From JANOYY01 sp043720395 (GTDB taxonomy: Bacteria; Actinomycetota; Acidimicrobiia; Acidimicrobiales; JANYDT01), in contig JAYSSR010000102.1 in assembly GCA_043720395.1 (NCBI GenBank), forward strand, positions 1 to 64,000: a stretch of DNA of 64,000 nucleotides, written 5' to 3'. Position numbers and translations under genes: made by a program. The notes under the pieces were generated by a model. It saw nothing but the letters and a program-made list of their open reading frames with translations. It did not search any database and was not told where the DNA came from. Every line of letters starts with the position of its first letter. The first letter of the stretch is position 1. Shown here one piece after another: positions 15,679 to 23,745 of the stretch.

Positions 15679-17100
15679 ATGCTTGATCTTTTGAATGGGT
15701 TTATTGTTGAGTTGAGGAATGCTGGGTTGCCGGTTTCTCTTACGGAAAACCTTGATGCTATGGAGGCGGTGAAGGTTATTCCGATGGAAGATCGGGATGC
15801 TTTTAAGTATGCATTGGCTTGTACCTTGGTGAAGAATAATACTCATTGGCGCGCGTTTGAGACGGTTTTTGAGGTGTATTTTTCGTTGCGGGGCGCGCAA
15901 TATACGATGAATCCGGATGAATTGGATGAGTTGCTGACAGCGCAGGAACAGCAGCAACAACAGGGGGAGGCGCAGAGTGGTGGGCTTGAGGGGATGACGC
16001 CTGAGGAGCTAGCGCAGATGCTCTATAACGCGCTGCTCAATGCGGATCAGATGATGATGCGCGCGATTGCCAAGGCTGCGGTTACGCGGTTCAGCGGGAT
16101 GGAGCCGGGGCGTCCGGTCGGCGGCACGTATTACCTGTATCGGACGCTGCGGAATCTCGATCTCGACGGCATGCTTGAGCGTTTGATGGAGGCGTCGAAG
16201 GAGGCGGCTGGCGGGGAGCTGACCGCGCTTGAGGAGCGTCTTGAGAAGGACGAATACGAGTCCCGGATCAACCAGATGCGCCAGGAGATAGAGGCGGAGA
16301 TCCGTCGTCGGTTGGTGGCTGATCGTGGGGCGGAGGCGATGGCGAAGACGCTGCGCAAGCCGCTTCCCGAGGACGTCGACTTCATGCATGCGACGCGCGA
16401 GGAGATGGTGAATCTCCGCAAGGCGATCTACCCGCTCACCCGCAAGCTTGCGGTGCGGCTGGCTCGTAAGCGTCGACACGGACGAAAAGGCCCGCTCGAC
16501 TTCCGTCGAACGGTACGAACCTCACTGTCGTACGGGGGCGTGCCGGCCGATCCGAAGTTCAAGTACCCGCGTCCGGCGAAGCCCGAGATCATGGTCGTGG
16601 CGGATATCTCGGGGTCCGTTGCGGCGTTCGCGCGGTTCACGTTGCAGCTCGTCTACGCGATTTCTTCCCAGTTCTCTAAGGTGCGGTCGTTCGTGTTCAT
16701 CGACGGGCTCGACGAGGTCACCCGCTTCTTCGAAAACGTCGAGGACATCACCGAGGCCGTGCACCGCGTCAACACGGAGGCCGACGTCATATGGGTCGAC
16801 GGGCACTCCGACTACGGCCACGCATTCGAGGTGTTCTGGGAGAAGTACGGCCGCGAGATCACGCCAAAGACGACGGTGCTGCTCCTCGGCGACGCCCGCA
16901 ACAACTACCACGCGAGCCAGGCGTGGGTGGTGAAGGAGATCCAGAAGAGGGCACGTCACGTGTACTGGCTCAACCCGGAACCGAAGAGCTACTGGAACAC
17001 CGGCGACTCCATCCTCGGTGAATATGGTGCGCACACCGACGGTGTGTATGAATGCCGCAACCTCCGCCAGCTCGAACGCTTCGTGGAGCAACTCGCATAG
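15679..17100 (+). CDS. CoxE-like von Willebrand factor A protein (MoxR partner)
   Basis: The ATG at 15679 follows GTGGAGG at a good distance and opens 'MLDLLNGFIVELRNAGLPVS', the usual start of CoxE-like proteins; longer in-frame extensions run through structured DNA. A helical N-terminal half carries a Gln-rich stretch (about residue 93). The VWA domain (about 290-470) has an intact MIDAS in 'MVVADISGSVAAFARF'. The pair MoxR/VWA usually inserts or activates metal centres in a client enzyme. The first 300 bp use T-rich codons (CTT, GTT, TTT, AAT), then the gene reverts to GC-rich codons. Confidence 0.88.
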   Translation: MLDLLNGFIVELRNAGLPVSLTENLDAMEAVKVIPMEDRDAFKYALACTLVKNNTHWRAFETVFEVYFSLRGAQYTMNPDELDELLTAQEQQQQQGEAQSGGLEGMTPEELAQMLYNALLNADQMMMRAIAKAAVTRFSGMEPGRPVGGTYYLYRTLRNLDLDGMLERLMEASKEAAGGELTALEERLEKDEYESRINQMRQEIEAEIRRRLVADRGAEAMAKTLRKPLPEDVDFMHATREEMVNLRKAIYPLTRKLAVRLARKRRHGRKGPLDFRRTVRTSLSYGGVPADPKFKYPRPAKPEIMVVADISGSVAAFARFTLQLVYAISSQFSKVRSFVFIDGLDEVTRFFENVEDITEAVHRVNTEADVIWVDGHSDYGHAFEVFWEKYGREITPKTTVLLLGDARNNYHASQAWVVKEIQKRARHVYWLNPEPKSYWNTGDSILGEYGAHTDGVYECRNLRQLERFVEQLA

Positions 17101-17116
17101 AGGGTAGGGCCAGCTG

Positions 17117-17194
17117 CTTCGCGGTACGTTCGGTGGCTCGCGGTACGTTCAGGGCACGCTAAACGTACCGCGAGCGCGTGAACGTACCGCGAAG
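17117..17194. repeat. Nested palindrome, family C (CGCGGTACGTTC type)
   Basis: Two copies of TCGCGGTACGTTC are followed by two copies of GAACGTACCGCGA (the first of each differing slightly), giving an outer and an inner stem. It is related to the elements at 28479 and 45946, whose arm is TCGCGGTACATCCG. It lies 16 bp after the VWA gene and may also stop transcription. Confidence 0.85.
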
Positions 17195-17236
17195 TGTTCT
17201 GCGCTGGCTTCTTGGCGAGGCGGTACTCTCGGCGAG

Positions 17237-17683
17237 ATGAGCGAATCTTCGGCGGTCGATCCTTCGGCACCTCAAGCGGGCGTGGTTTCAGCGGTCAGCG
17301 TTCCGAGTGGCGACGTGCAGCCGCAACGCGAGAACCTCGTGTTGACGATCGGCGACATCGGCGTGTCCCGCAGTTGGGTGGTGACGCCGAACGGCCCCGC
17401 ACCGCTTCAGGGTTCGCAATGGATCGTGCGAGACATGTCGCGCACGGAGAGCAAGATCCCGACGTGGGCGATCGTCATGGCGATTCTGCTGTTCGTGGTC
17501 TGCTTCATCGGGCTCCTCTTCCTGCTGGTGAAAGAGCGAACGACCGTTGGCTACGTCGAGGTGACGGTGCACAGCGGATCGGTCATGCACACGACGCAGA
17601 TCCCGGTGAGCGACCCCGTCCAAATTGCACAGGTGCGTCAACTGGTCGCGCAAGCACAGACAATGACCGCCGCACTCAGGTAG
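17237..17683 (+). CDS. Small single-pass membrane protein of unknown function
   Basis: 148 residues. A soluble N-terminal part of about 75 residues contains 'LVLTIGDIGVSRSWVVTPNG' and 'WIVRDMSRTESKIPTWAI', one membrane helix spans about 77-99 (AIVMAILLFVVCFIGLLFLL), and an extracytoplasmic tail follows ('VGYVEVTVHSGSVMHTTQIPV'). The same topology occurs in actinobacterial proteins that have no assigned function; I see no catalytic motif. Confidence 0.75.
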   Translation: MSESSAVDPSAPQAGVVSAVSVPSGDVQPQRENLVLTIGDIGVSRSWVVTPNGPAPLQGSQWIVRDMSRTESKIPTWAIVMAILLFVVCFIGLLFLLVKERTTVGYVEVTVHSGSVMHTTQIPVSDPVQIAQVRQLVAQAQTMTAALR

Positions 17684-17706
17684 GCGGCCGCCTGGCATCG
17701 AACACC

Positions 17707-17752
17707 GATGTTTGGTCGCTGTTCCTCGCACGGCGGGTCGGATCGACCAAGG
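17707..17752. repeat. Palindromic element, family D (TTTGGTC type)
   Basis: GATGTTTGGTCG...CGACCAAGGTC encloses a GC-rich centre, between two convergent genes. A better-preserved copy is at 52785-52837. Confidence 0.6.
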
Positions 17753-17766
17753 TCGCGACGGGAGTG

Positions 17767-18246
17767 TTAGCGGGCGGCGTCGATCGCGGCCTGGGCGTCC
17801 TTGAGGAGGGTGACGCACGTTTGCACGACCTGCTCGACGAAGGAGCGGGCTTCGACCTCGTGGCCATCGACGTTGCATTTCCGGTCGAACTCGTCGTGGG
17901 AGCGTCCTGCAATGGCATCCGCTGCTCGGCCGGCGGCGGCCTTGAGCGCATCGAGCGCTTTCGACGTTGCGAGGTTCGGCGTTGGCTCGGAGAACCTGGT
18001 GTTCAGCGACTCGACGCTTACCGATGGGCGCGACTGGATCGGGAGCGCGGCAACTGCAGTGCCGAGTGCTGTCAGGAGCTCCGTCACGTGGACGACGAAG
18101 CCGAGCGCGGACCGTCCCTCGTTGCCGACCGAGCGCACGAGACGCTCCCACGCCGGGTCACTGGTAGGTCCGCTGACGATTTCGCCGTAACGGCGGGGGA
18201 GCGAGCGGATCGCGACGGCGGCGTCGCTCATGTTCATCGAAGTCAT
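17767..18246 (-). CDS. DinB-like four-helix protein
   Basis: About 159 all-helical residues. 'LPRRYGEIVSG...', 'ALGFVVHVTELLTALGTAV' and the C-terminal 'EVEARSFVEQVVQTCVTLLKDA' resemble the DinB/mycothiol-dependent maleylpyruvate isomerase fold, whose metal-binding histidines sit in the second and last helices. One histidine is present in 'VVHVTE'; the others are uncertain. Starts at 18246, 18237 and 18231 are in frame and none has a clear ribosome site. In-frame sequence upstream to 18612 lies within dgt and is rejected. Confidence 0.6.
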   Translation of the reverse strand: MTSMNMSDAAVAIRSLPRRYGEIVSGPTSDPAWERLVRSVGNEGRSALGFVVHVTELLTALGTAVAALPIQSRPSVSVESLNTRFSEPTPNLATSKALDALKAAAGRAADAIAGRSHDEFDRKCNVDGHEVEARSFVEQVVQTCVTLLKDAQAAIDAAR

Positions 18247-18341
18247 GGCCCGATTCTTGCCCGGCCTGGGAACTCGGGGGAAATGATGGGCTGGACACAA
18301 CATCCGTGCGCCGGTCGGACCCGCCGGACGGGGCCGACGGG

Positions 18342-19421
18342 TCAGCGGGTGACGCCGATGCCTTGTGGGAGTTCGTGACGTGGCCAGCCGAGGCGCGCAA
18401 GGGCGTTCTCGCACGCGAACCGGTCGGTCATGCCACCGACGTAGGCGACCGCCGCACGGAATGCCTCCGGCGTCGACGCGCTCACGTCGAGCCCGCCCGG
18501 CAAGCCCCGCGGGGCAGCTGCGTAGTGCTCCACCAATGCCTGCAGCAGGCGCGTCACCGCGAGCGCCTGCTCCTGCGACGCTGCGCGCATATAGATGTTT
18601 TCGTAGTTCCATCGGCGGAACACAGCGAGCGCCTCCGCGGCGTCGGTGCGCATGGAGATGACGCCGGTGGTCGCGACGGCCTTGACCATGGCGACAATGA
18701 AGGCATTGAGCTGGTTGGAGCGCGACATGCCGCAGCGCTCACGCACCAGCGACGGGAGATCGTGCGGATTGACGATGCCTGTCTGTGCGGCGTCCTCGAA
18801 GTCGTGGCAGACGTAGGCGATCCGGTCCGCCCAGCTGACCACTTCGCCCTCTGGCGTCGAAGGAGCGGGACGCGACCAGGAATGGTTGCGGATGCCGTCG
18901 ATCGTCTGCGCGCAGAGGTTCAGCGGCGTCACCACGACGTCGGCACCCCAGACCGCGTGGTCGTACCCGCCTTCCACGTACGGCGAGAGAGCATCCTCGC
19001 TGGCGTGACCGCCGGGACCGTGTCCGCAGTCGTGGCCGAGTGCAATGGCCTCGGCGAGCGCGACGTTCAGCCGACAGGCCTGCGCGATCGACCGGGCGAC
19101 CTGAGCGACTTCGAGCGCATGGGTGAGGCGGGTGCGCTGATGGTCCGTCGGGAAGATGAACACCTGCGTCTTTCCGGACAGACGGCGGAAGGCCGTGCTG
19201 TGGAGGATGCGGTCACGGTCGCGCTCGAAGCAGGTCCGCACGGGGTCCGGCTCCTCTGCCCGTTGCCGGTCGCCGGCACCGATGGCACGGGTCGCTCCTG
19301 CTGCGAGCGTCCCGTCGAGGTCGTGTTCGCGTTCCTCACGGAGCAACGGCTTCTGTGATGCTACGCGTGCTGATGAATCCTCGTGCGCGGTCCTGACGTC
19401 GTTCGAACCGTGGCCCTGCAT
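18342..19421 (-). CDS. dgt: Deoxyguanosinetriphosphate triphosphohydrolase-like HD protein
   Basis: An HD-domain dNTPase that removes triphosphate from deoxynucleotides to control the pool. The metal motif H...HD...D is complete: 'RTRLTHALEVAQVARSIA', 'AIALGHDCGHGPGGHASEDAL' and 'VVSWADRIAYVCHDFEDA'. The upstream 'RTCFERDRDRILHSTAFRRL' is the family's nucleotide-binding strand. I prefer ATG 19421; the frame is open to a TTG at 19532 that would overlap the MFS gene by 37 bp. The N-terminal 60 residues are poorly conserved, so the start is uncertain. Confidence 0.9.
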   Translation of the reverse strand: MQGHGSNDVRTAHEDSSARVASQKPLLREEREHDLDGTLAAGATRAIGAGDRQRAEEPDPVRTCFERDRDRILHSTAFRRLSGKTQVFIFPTDHQRTRLTHALEVAQVARSIAQACRLNVALAEAIALGHDCGHGPGGHASEDALSPYVEGGYDHAVWGADVVVTPLNLCAQTIDGIRNHSWSRPAPSTPEGEVVSWADRIAYVCHDFEDAAQTGIVNPHDLPSLVRERCGMSRSNQLNAFIVAMVKAVATTGVISMRTDAAEALAVFRRWNYENIYMRAASQEQALAVTRLLQALVEHYAAAPRGLPGGLDVSASTPEAFRAAVAYVGGMTDRFACENALARLGWPRHELPQGIGVTR

Positions 19422-19495
19422 CGTCGCCGCCCATGCCTGTGCACGGACGCTGACCGTTGCAGCGTCGAACCAGTCGGGCTCGGTGGAAGAGTCAC

Positions 19496-20950
19496 TCACC
19501 GAAGCGAGGCTACGTGAGGGTTCGCCAAGCAACGATCGTGCGCCTCGGTCTCGCGCATCCGAACGCGCCGTTGGTCACGCTTCCCGATGTTGGGAACATC
19601 AGTGACCTCCGGGGTAGCGGATCTTCCCAACGTCGGTTGGGTCTTCATGATGCGCCCGGAGCCGTGCGCGATCGGGTGTTCGTTGCGGCCGATGCCGAGC
19701 GCGCCGATGGCCGCGCACAGACACAATGCCCCGCCGACGATGTAGGACAGGTGGAAGCTGCCGGTCCAGTCGCGGCTCAAGGCCGCGAGCCACGCGGCGA
19801 GCGCACCGCCCAACTGGTGCGCAGCGAAGAGCCAGCCGTAGACGATGCTGCCGCGTTCGCGTCCGAAGAGTTGGTTCGCGAGCACGATTGTGGGCGGGAT
19901 GGTGGCGACCCAGTCGAGTCCGTAGAACGCGATGATGACGAGTAGGCCGAGGTGGTGCGGGCCAAGCTCCAGCGCCCGTTCCAGAGCGAACAGCGACAGG
20001 CCGCGCAGCGCGTAGTACACGAACAGGAGCTTGCGCGGATCGACTCGGTCGGTGAGCCATCCCGAGCCGATGACACCGAGAAGATCACACACGCCGATCA
20101 CAATCAGCAGGTTCGCAGCCGTGAGACGACTGATGCCGTGGTCGCTCGCGGCCTCGTACCAGTGCGTCATCACCATGCCGCTCGTGGTCACTCCGCACAC
20201 GCCGAAGCTGCCGAAGAGAATCCAGAACATGCCGGACCCACGGACGTCGCGCAGCGTCCGAAACGCCAGTCCGACGGGGTTTGCGACACGTGGCGGCGTG
20301 ACATGGCCAGGGGCAGAACCGTAGGCGCGCAGACCTTTGTCCTCAGGCTTGTCGCGGATGAACTTCACGGTCAGCGGAATGCCAGCGAGGGTCGCTGCAG
20401 CAATCACCACGGACGCGAATCTCCACGACGACGAATCGATAAGTGCGCGGTGTATCTGCATGAAAACCAGCTGACCGGCGGTCGTTGCGGCCATGAGCGC
20501 ACCGGTCACCAGACCACGCTTCTCCACGAACCAGGTGTTGGCAACCGTGGATGCCAAGATGCCTGCCATGCAGCCCATCCCGATTCCGCAGAGCAATCCC
20601 CACGCCACCACGAGCTGCCACGGCTGACGAACCTGCGTCGCAAGGAGCGCTCCAAACGCCACGAGGGCAAGCCCGCCGCTCACCACCACTCGCAACCCGA
20701 AACGTCCCATGAGTGCGGCCGCGAACGGTCCGGTGAGGCCGAGCACGATGAGGTTGACCGACGCGGGAATCGAGGTGACGCTGCGCGACCACCCGTACTC
20801 CCTCATCAACGGTTCGATGAGGATCGAGAACACGCTGCGCGTGCTCGACGAGAACAGCAGGATCACGAACGTGGTGAGCGCGACCGTCCACGCGTAGTGG
20901 CTAGCGCACGCAAGCGGAAGTTCCGTGGTTGTCCCCGATTTCCGTTTCAC
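19496..20950 (-). CDS. MFS transporter (monocarboxylate/oxalate-formate antiporter type)
   Basis: Twelve predicted membrane helices in two groups of six with a central loop (about residues 205-230). The N-terminal 'EPLMREYGWSRSVTSIPAS' pattern is typical of the OFA/monocarboxylate branch. No substrate can be assigned. Both termini run into repeat DNA: the first ~16 residues are encoded by the left arm of the palindrome at 20905-21005, and the tail 'PTLGRSATPEVTDVPNIG' is a translated family B element at 19586-19635. The true start is hard to place because no ATG/GTG follows between the palindrome and helix 1. Confidence 0.85.
   Translation of the reverse strand: MKRKSGTTTELPLACASHYAWTVALTTFVILLFSSSTRSVFSILIEPLMREYGWSRSVTSIPASVNLIVLGLTGPFAAALMGRFGLRVVVSGGLALVAFGALLATQVRQPWQLVVAWGLLCGIGMGCMAGILASTVANTWFVEKRGLVTGALMAATTAGQLVFMQIHRALIDSSSWRFASVVIAAATLAGIPLTVKFIRDKPEDKGLRAYGSAPGHVTPPRVANPVGLAFRTLRDVRGSGMFWILFGSFGVCGVTTSGMVMTHWYEAASDHGISRLTAANLLIVIGVCDLLGVIGSGWLTDRVDPRKLLFVYYALRGLSLFALERALELGPHHLGLLVIIAFYGLDWVATIPPTIVLANQLFGRERGSIVYGWLFAAHQLGGALAAWLAALSRDWTGSFHLSYIVGGALCLCAAIGALGIGRNEHPIAHGSGRIMKTQPTLGRSATPEVTDVPNIGKRDQRRVRMRETEAHDRCLANPHVASLR
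19586..19635. repeat. REP-like family B, copy read into the MFS C-terminus
   Basis: GATGTTGGGAACATC...GATCTTCCCAACGTC with the inner ACCTCCGGGGT centre. It lies inside the 3' end of the MFS gene and supplies about 17 of its residues. Confidence 0.8.
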
Positions 20951-21005
20951 GTGGTCGAGTTCACTTTCCTGTCGAGGGGGCAGCCACGGAACTTTCGCGA
21001 CGCGC
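20905..21005. repeat. Long palindromic element, family E (GGAAGTTCCGTGG type)
   Basis: GCGGAAGTTCCGTGGTTGTCCCC (20914-20936) is inverted at 20977-20998 as GGGGCAGCCACGGAACTTTCGC. The flanks also pair (TAGTGGCTAGCGC against GCGCTACCGTGGC). It spans the gap between DAHP synthase and the MFS gene and covers the MFS start. Confidence 0.75.
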
Positions 21006-21021
21006 TACCGTGGCGACTCCG

Positions 21022-22419
21022 TCACGGGTTCGGTGCGACCGGCCCGCGTTGGGCCCGCAGCAGCTCGCTCACCTGGAAGGCGAGGTCGAGCGACTGGCGT
21101 CCGTTGAGGCGCGGGTCGCAGATCGTCTGGTAGTTCTGCGAGAGGGCGTCGTCGGCAACGTCATCGGACCCGCCCATGCACTCCGTCACGTTGTCGCCGG
21201 TGAGCTCGATGTGGAGCCCCCCGGGCCAGGTCCCTTCGGTGTGGTGGGCGTCGAAGAACCCGATGACCTCGGCGACCACGTCGTCGAAGTGACGGGTTTT
21301 CAGGCCGCTGTTCGACGTGAACGTGTTGCCGTGGCATGGGTCGCAAGACCACACGACAGGGTGTCCGGCGGCTTGGACCGCTGCGAGGAGCGGCGGCAGC
21401 GCGTCCTTTACCTTGGACGCTCCCATGCGGGTGATCAGCGTGAGCCGACCGGGTATCCGCGAAGGGTTGAGGGCTTCGCACAGGGCAAGCACGTCGTCGG
21501 CCGTTGCGGTCGGTCCGACCTTGCAGCCGAGCGGGTTGTGGACACCACGGAGGAACTCGATGTGCGCGTGGTCGAGCTGGCGGGTCCGCTCGCCGAGCCA
21601 CAACATGTGAGCGGAACAGTCGTAGTGGTCACCGGTCAGCGAGTCGACGCGGGTGAGGGCTTCCTCGTAACCGAGCAAGAGAGCTTCGTGCGACGTGTAG
21701 AAGTCGACCTGGTGGATGGGTGCCGACTCGGACAGGTCGATGCCGCAGGCCCGCATGAACCTGAGTGCGGCGTCGATGCCTTCGGCGAGGGCCTCGTAGC
21801 GCTGACCCTGCGGCGACGACGCCACGAACTGCTGGTTCCAGAAGTGCACCTGGGTGAGGTCGGCAAACCCGCCCTTCGTGAATGCGCGCACGAGATTCAG
21901 CGTCGAGGCCGACTGGTGGTACGCGGCGATCATCCGCTCCGGATCGGGGATGCGGGAGGTCGGGTCGGGCAGGTCGTCGTTGACGATGTGACCCCGGAAC
22001 GACGGGAGCATGACGCCGCCGACGAGCTCGGTGTTGGAGCTTCGGGGCTTCGCGAACTGTCCGGCGATGCGTCCGACTTTCACGACGGGCAGACCCGCCG
22101 AGTAGGTGAGCACGGCAGCCATCTGGAGGATGACCTTCAGCTTTTCGCGGATCGCCGGCGCGGACGCGTCGTTGAAGCTTTCGGCGCAGTCACCGGCTTG
22201 GAGCAGGAACGCCTCGCCCCTCGACGCTCGTGCGAGGGCTTTCGTGAGATTGCGGGCCTCGCCGGCGAACACGAGCGGCGGGAGTCCGGCGAGACGCTTG
22301 AGGGAAGCGTCGAGTGCCCCAAGGTCGGGCCAGTCCGGTTGCTGCACGGCGGGGAAGTCCCGCCAGCTCGACGGCGACCATGGCCGAGACGCTGACGACT
22401 GACTGTCCGGTGAATTCAT
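21022..22419 (-). CDS. aroG: Class II 3-deoxy-D-arabino-heptulosonate 7-phosphate synthase
   Basis: First step of the shikimate pathway: condenses phosphoenolpyruvate and erythrose 4-phosphate. At 465 residues from ATG 22419 it has the plant/actinobacterial class II length and motifs: 'LLQAGDCAESF' (metal Cys), 'VGRIAGQFAKPRS', 'SHEALLLGYEEALTR', 'HFLWLGERTRQ'-type 'MLWLGERTRQLD', 'LVWSCDPCHGNT'-like 'VVWSCDPCHGNT' and 'GLHIELTGDNVTEC'. An in-frame upstream stretch to 22599 is repeat DNA and is excluded. Confidence 0.95.
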   Translation of the reverse strand: MNSPDSQSSASRPWSPSSWRDFPAVQQPDWPDLGALDASLKRLAGLPPLVFAGEARNLTKALARASRGEAFLLQAGDCAESFNDASAPAIREKLKVILQMAAVLTYSAGLPVVKVGRIAGQFAKPRSSNTELVGGVMLPSFRGHIVNDDLPDPTSRIPDPERMIAAYHQSASTLNLVRAFTKGGFADLTQVHFWNQQFVASSPQGQRYEALAEGIDAALRFMRACGIDLSESAPIHQVDFYTSHEALLLGYEEALTRVDSLTGDHYDCSAHMLWLGERTRQLDHAHIEFLRGVHNPLGCKVGPTATADDVLALCEALNPSRIPGRLTLITRMGASKVKDALPPLLAAVQAAGHPVVWSCDPCHGNTFTSNSGLKTRHFDDVVAEVIGFFDAHHTEGTWPGGLHIELTGDNVTECMGGSDDVADDALSQNYQTICDPRLNGRQSLDLAFQVSELLRAQRGPVAPNP

Positions 22420-22523
22420 GGCACCAAGCGTACGCGAGCGGCCGTGCCAGCTTCCTTCGATTGTCCCGTGTTCCCGTTCATGCCGCCCGCTCACCTTGGC
22501 CCCGATGCGGTTTCCCCATCCGG

Positions 22524-22599
22524 GGTTGGGGGTTGGGCACGTCGGTTGGGGGCTCAGGACATGCTGCGCCCAACCCCCAATGCTGCGCGCAACCCCCAA
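22524..22599. repeat. REP-like family A, copy 3
   Basis: Same nested layout and orientation as 2995-3072, with GGTTGGGGGCTCAGGACATG conserved and small changes in the outer arm (TTGGGCACG). It lies between the divergent DAHP synthase and nadA genes. Confidence 0.85.
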
Positions 22600-22719
22600 G
22601 GCCCTCCCGAACGGTCACCTGGTCGGCAAGCTTGGTGTTGACGCCGTTGACGCCGTGGCCTGAGGCTTGTCGGCCGGAAGCGACGCCTTCCGGTTCGGCG
22701 TCCGCCTAACGTCGTGGGT

Positions 22720-23745
22720 ATGACTGCGATCCCGTCGCCGACCCGTCGTTCAGCGTCCGGTCGGACACTGTCCGACGCCGAATTCTCCACTTGGGCAGCG
22801 GAGGTGAAGGCCGCGGCCAAGGCGCGCGGAGCGGTCATCCTCGCCCACAACTACCAGGTGCCGGAGATCCAGGACATTGCCGACTACGTGGGTGATTCGC
22901 TGTACCTCTCACGAGTCGCGGCGGAGACCGATGCCGAGGAGATCGTGTTCTGCGGCGTCCACTTCATGGCGGAGACAGCAAAGATCCTCTCGCCCGAAAA
23001 GCGAGTGCTGCTTCCCGACCTCGGCGCCGGTTGCTCGCTCGCCGACACGATCACCGCCGACCAACTCCGCGACTGGAAGGCGGAGTATCCCGGCGCGGTC
23101 GTCGTGGCCTACGTGAACACCACCGCGGCGGTGAAGGCGGAGAGCGACATTTGCTGCACATCGTCGAACGCAGCCGACGTGATTCGATCGATTCCCGAGG
23201 ACCAGGAGATTTTGTTCCTTCCAGACCAGTTCCTCGGCGCTCATGTGAAGCGTCAAACGGGGCGTGACAACATCCATATCTGGATGGGGGAGTGTCATGT
23301 GCACGCGGGGATCTCGCCGGGCGACGTCCGCGACAAGGTTGCCGCACACCCCGACGCCGACCTGATGGTCCATCCGGAATGCGGTTGCACCACGTCGATC
23401 CTTTGGATGGCTGGTGAAGGCGACCTCCCGAAGGGACGGACGCACGTGCTTTCCACTGGCGGAATGGTCAAAATGGCCGAGAACACGAAGGCCAAAGAGG
23501 TGCTCGTGGCCACCGAGATCGGCATCATCCATCAACTGGAGAAACTCAATTCGACCACCAAGTTCATCGCAATGAATGACCAGGCGAGCTGTCATTTCAT
23601 GAAGATGATCACTCCGGCCAAGCTGCTCTATTGCGTGCGGAACGGACTGTTCGAGATCAATGTTTCGACAGATATTGCTGACAAGGCGCGAAGTTCCGTC
23701 GAGCGGATGATCGCTATTGGATCGCCCAGCAAGGGCGGCGAGTGA
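22720..23745 (+). CDS. nadA: Quinolinate synthase A
   Basis: Iron-sulfur enzyme that condenses iminoaspartate with dihydroxyacetone phosphate to quinolinate, the second step of de novo NAD synthesis. Conserved blocks: 'AVILAHNYQVPEIQDIADYVGDS', 'FCGVHFMAETAKIL' (cluster Cys), 'HPECGCTTSI' and 'MNDQASCHFMKMITPAKLLYCV'. About 341 residues. ATG 22720 is chosen; GTG 22714 is also in frame. Its stop overlaps the nadB start (GTGA). Confidence 0.95.
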   Translation: MTAIPSPTRRSASGRTLSDAEFSTWAAEVKAAAKARGAVILAHNYQVPEIQDIADYVGDSLYLSRVAAETDAEEIVFCGVHFMAETAKILSPEKRVLLPDLGAGCSLADTITADQLRDWKAEYPGAVVVAYVNTTAAVKAESDICCTSSNAADVIRSIPEDQEILFLPDQFLGAHVKRQTGRDNIHIWMGECHVHAGISPGDVRDKVAAHPDADLMVHPECGCTTSILWMAGEGDLPKGRTHVLSTGGMVKMAENTKAKEVLVATEIGIIHQLEKLNSTTKFIAMNDQASCHFMKMITPAKLLYCVRNGLFEINVSTDIADKARSSVERMIAIGSPSKGGE

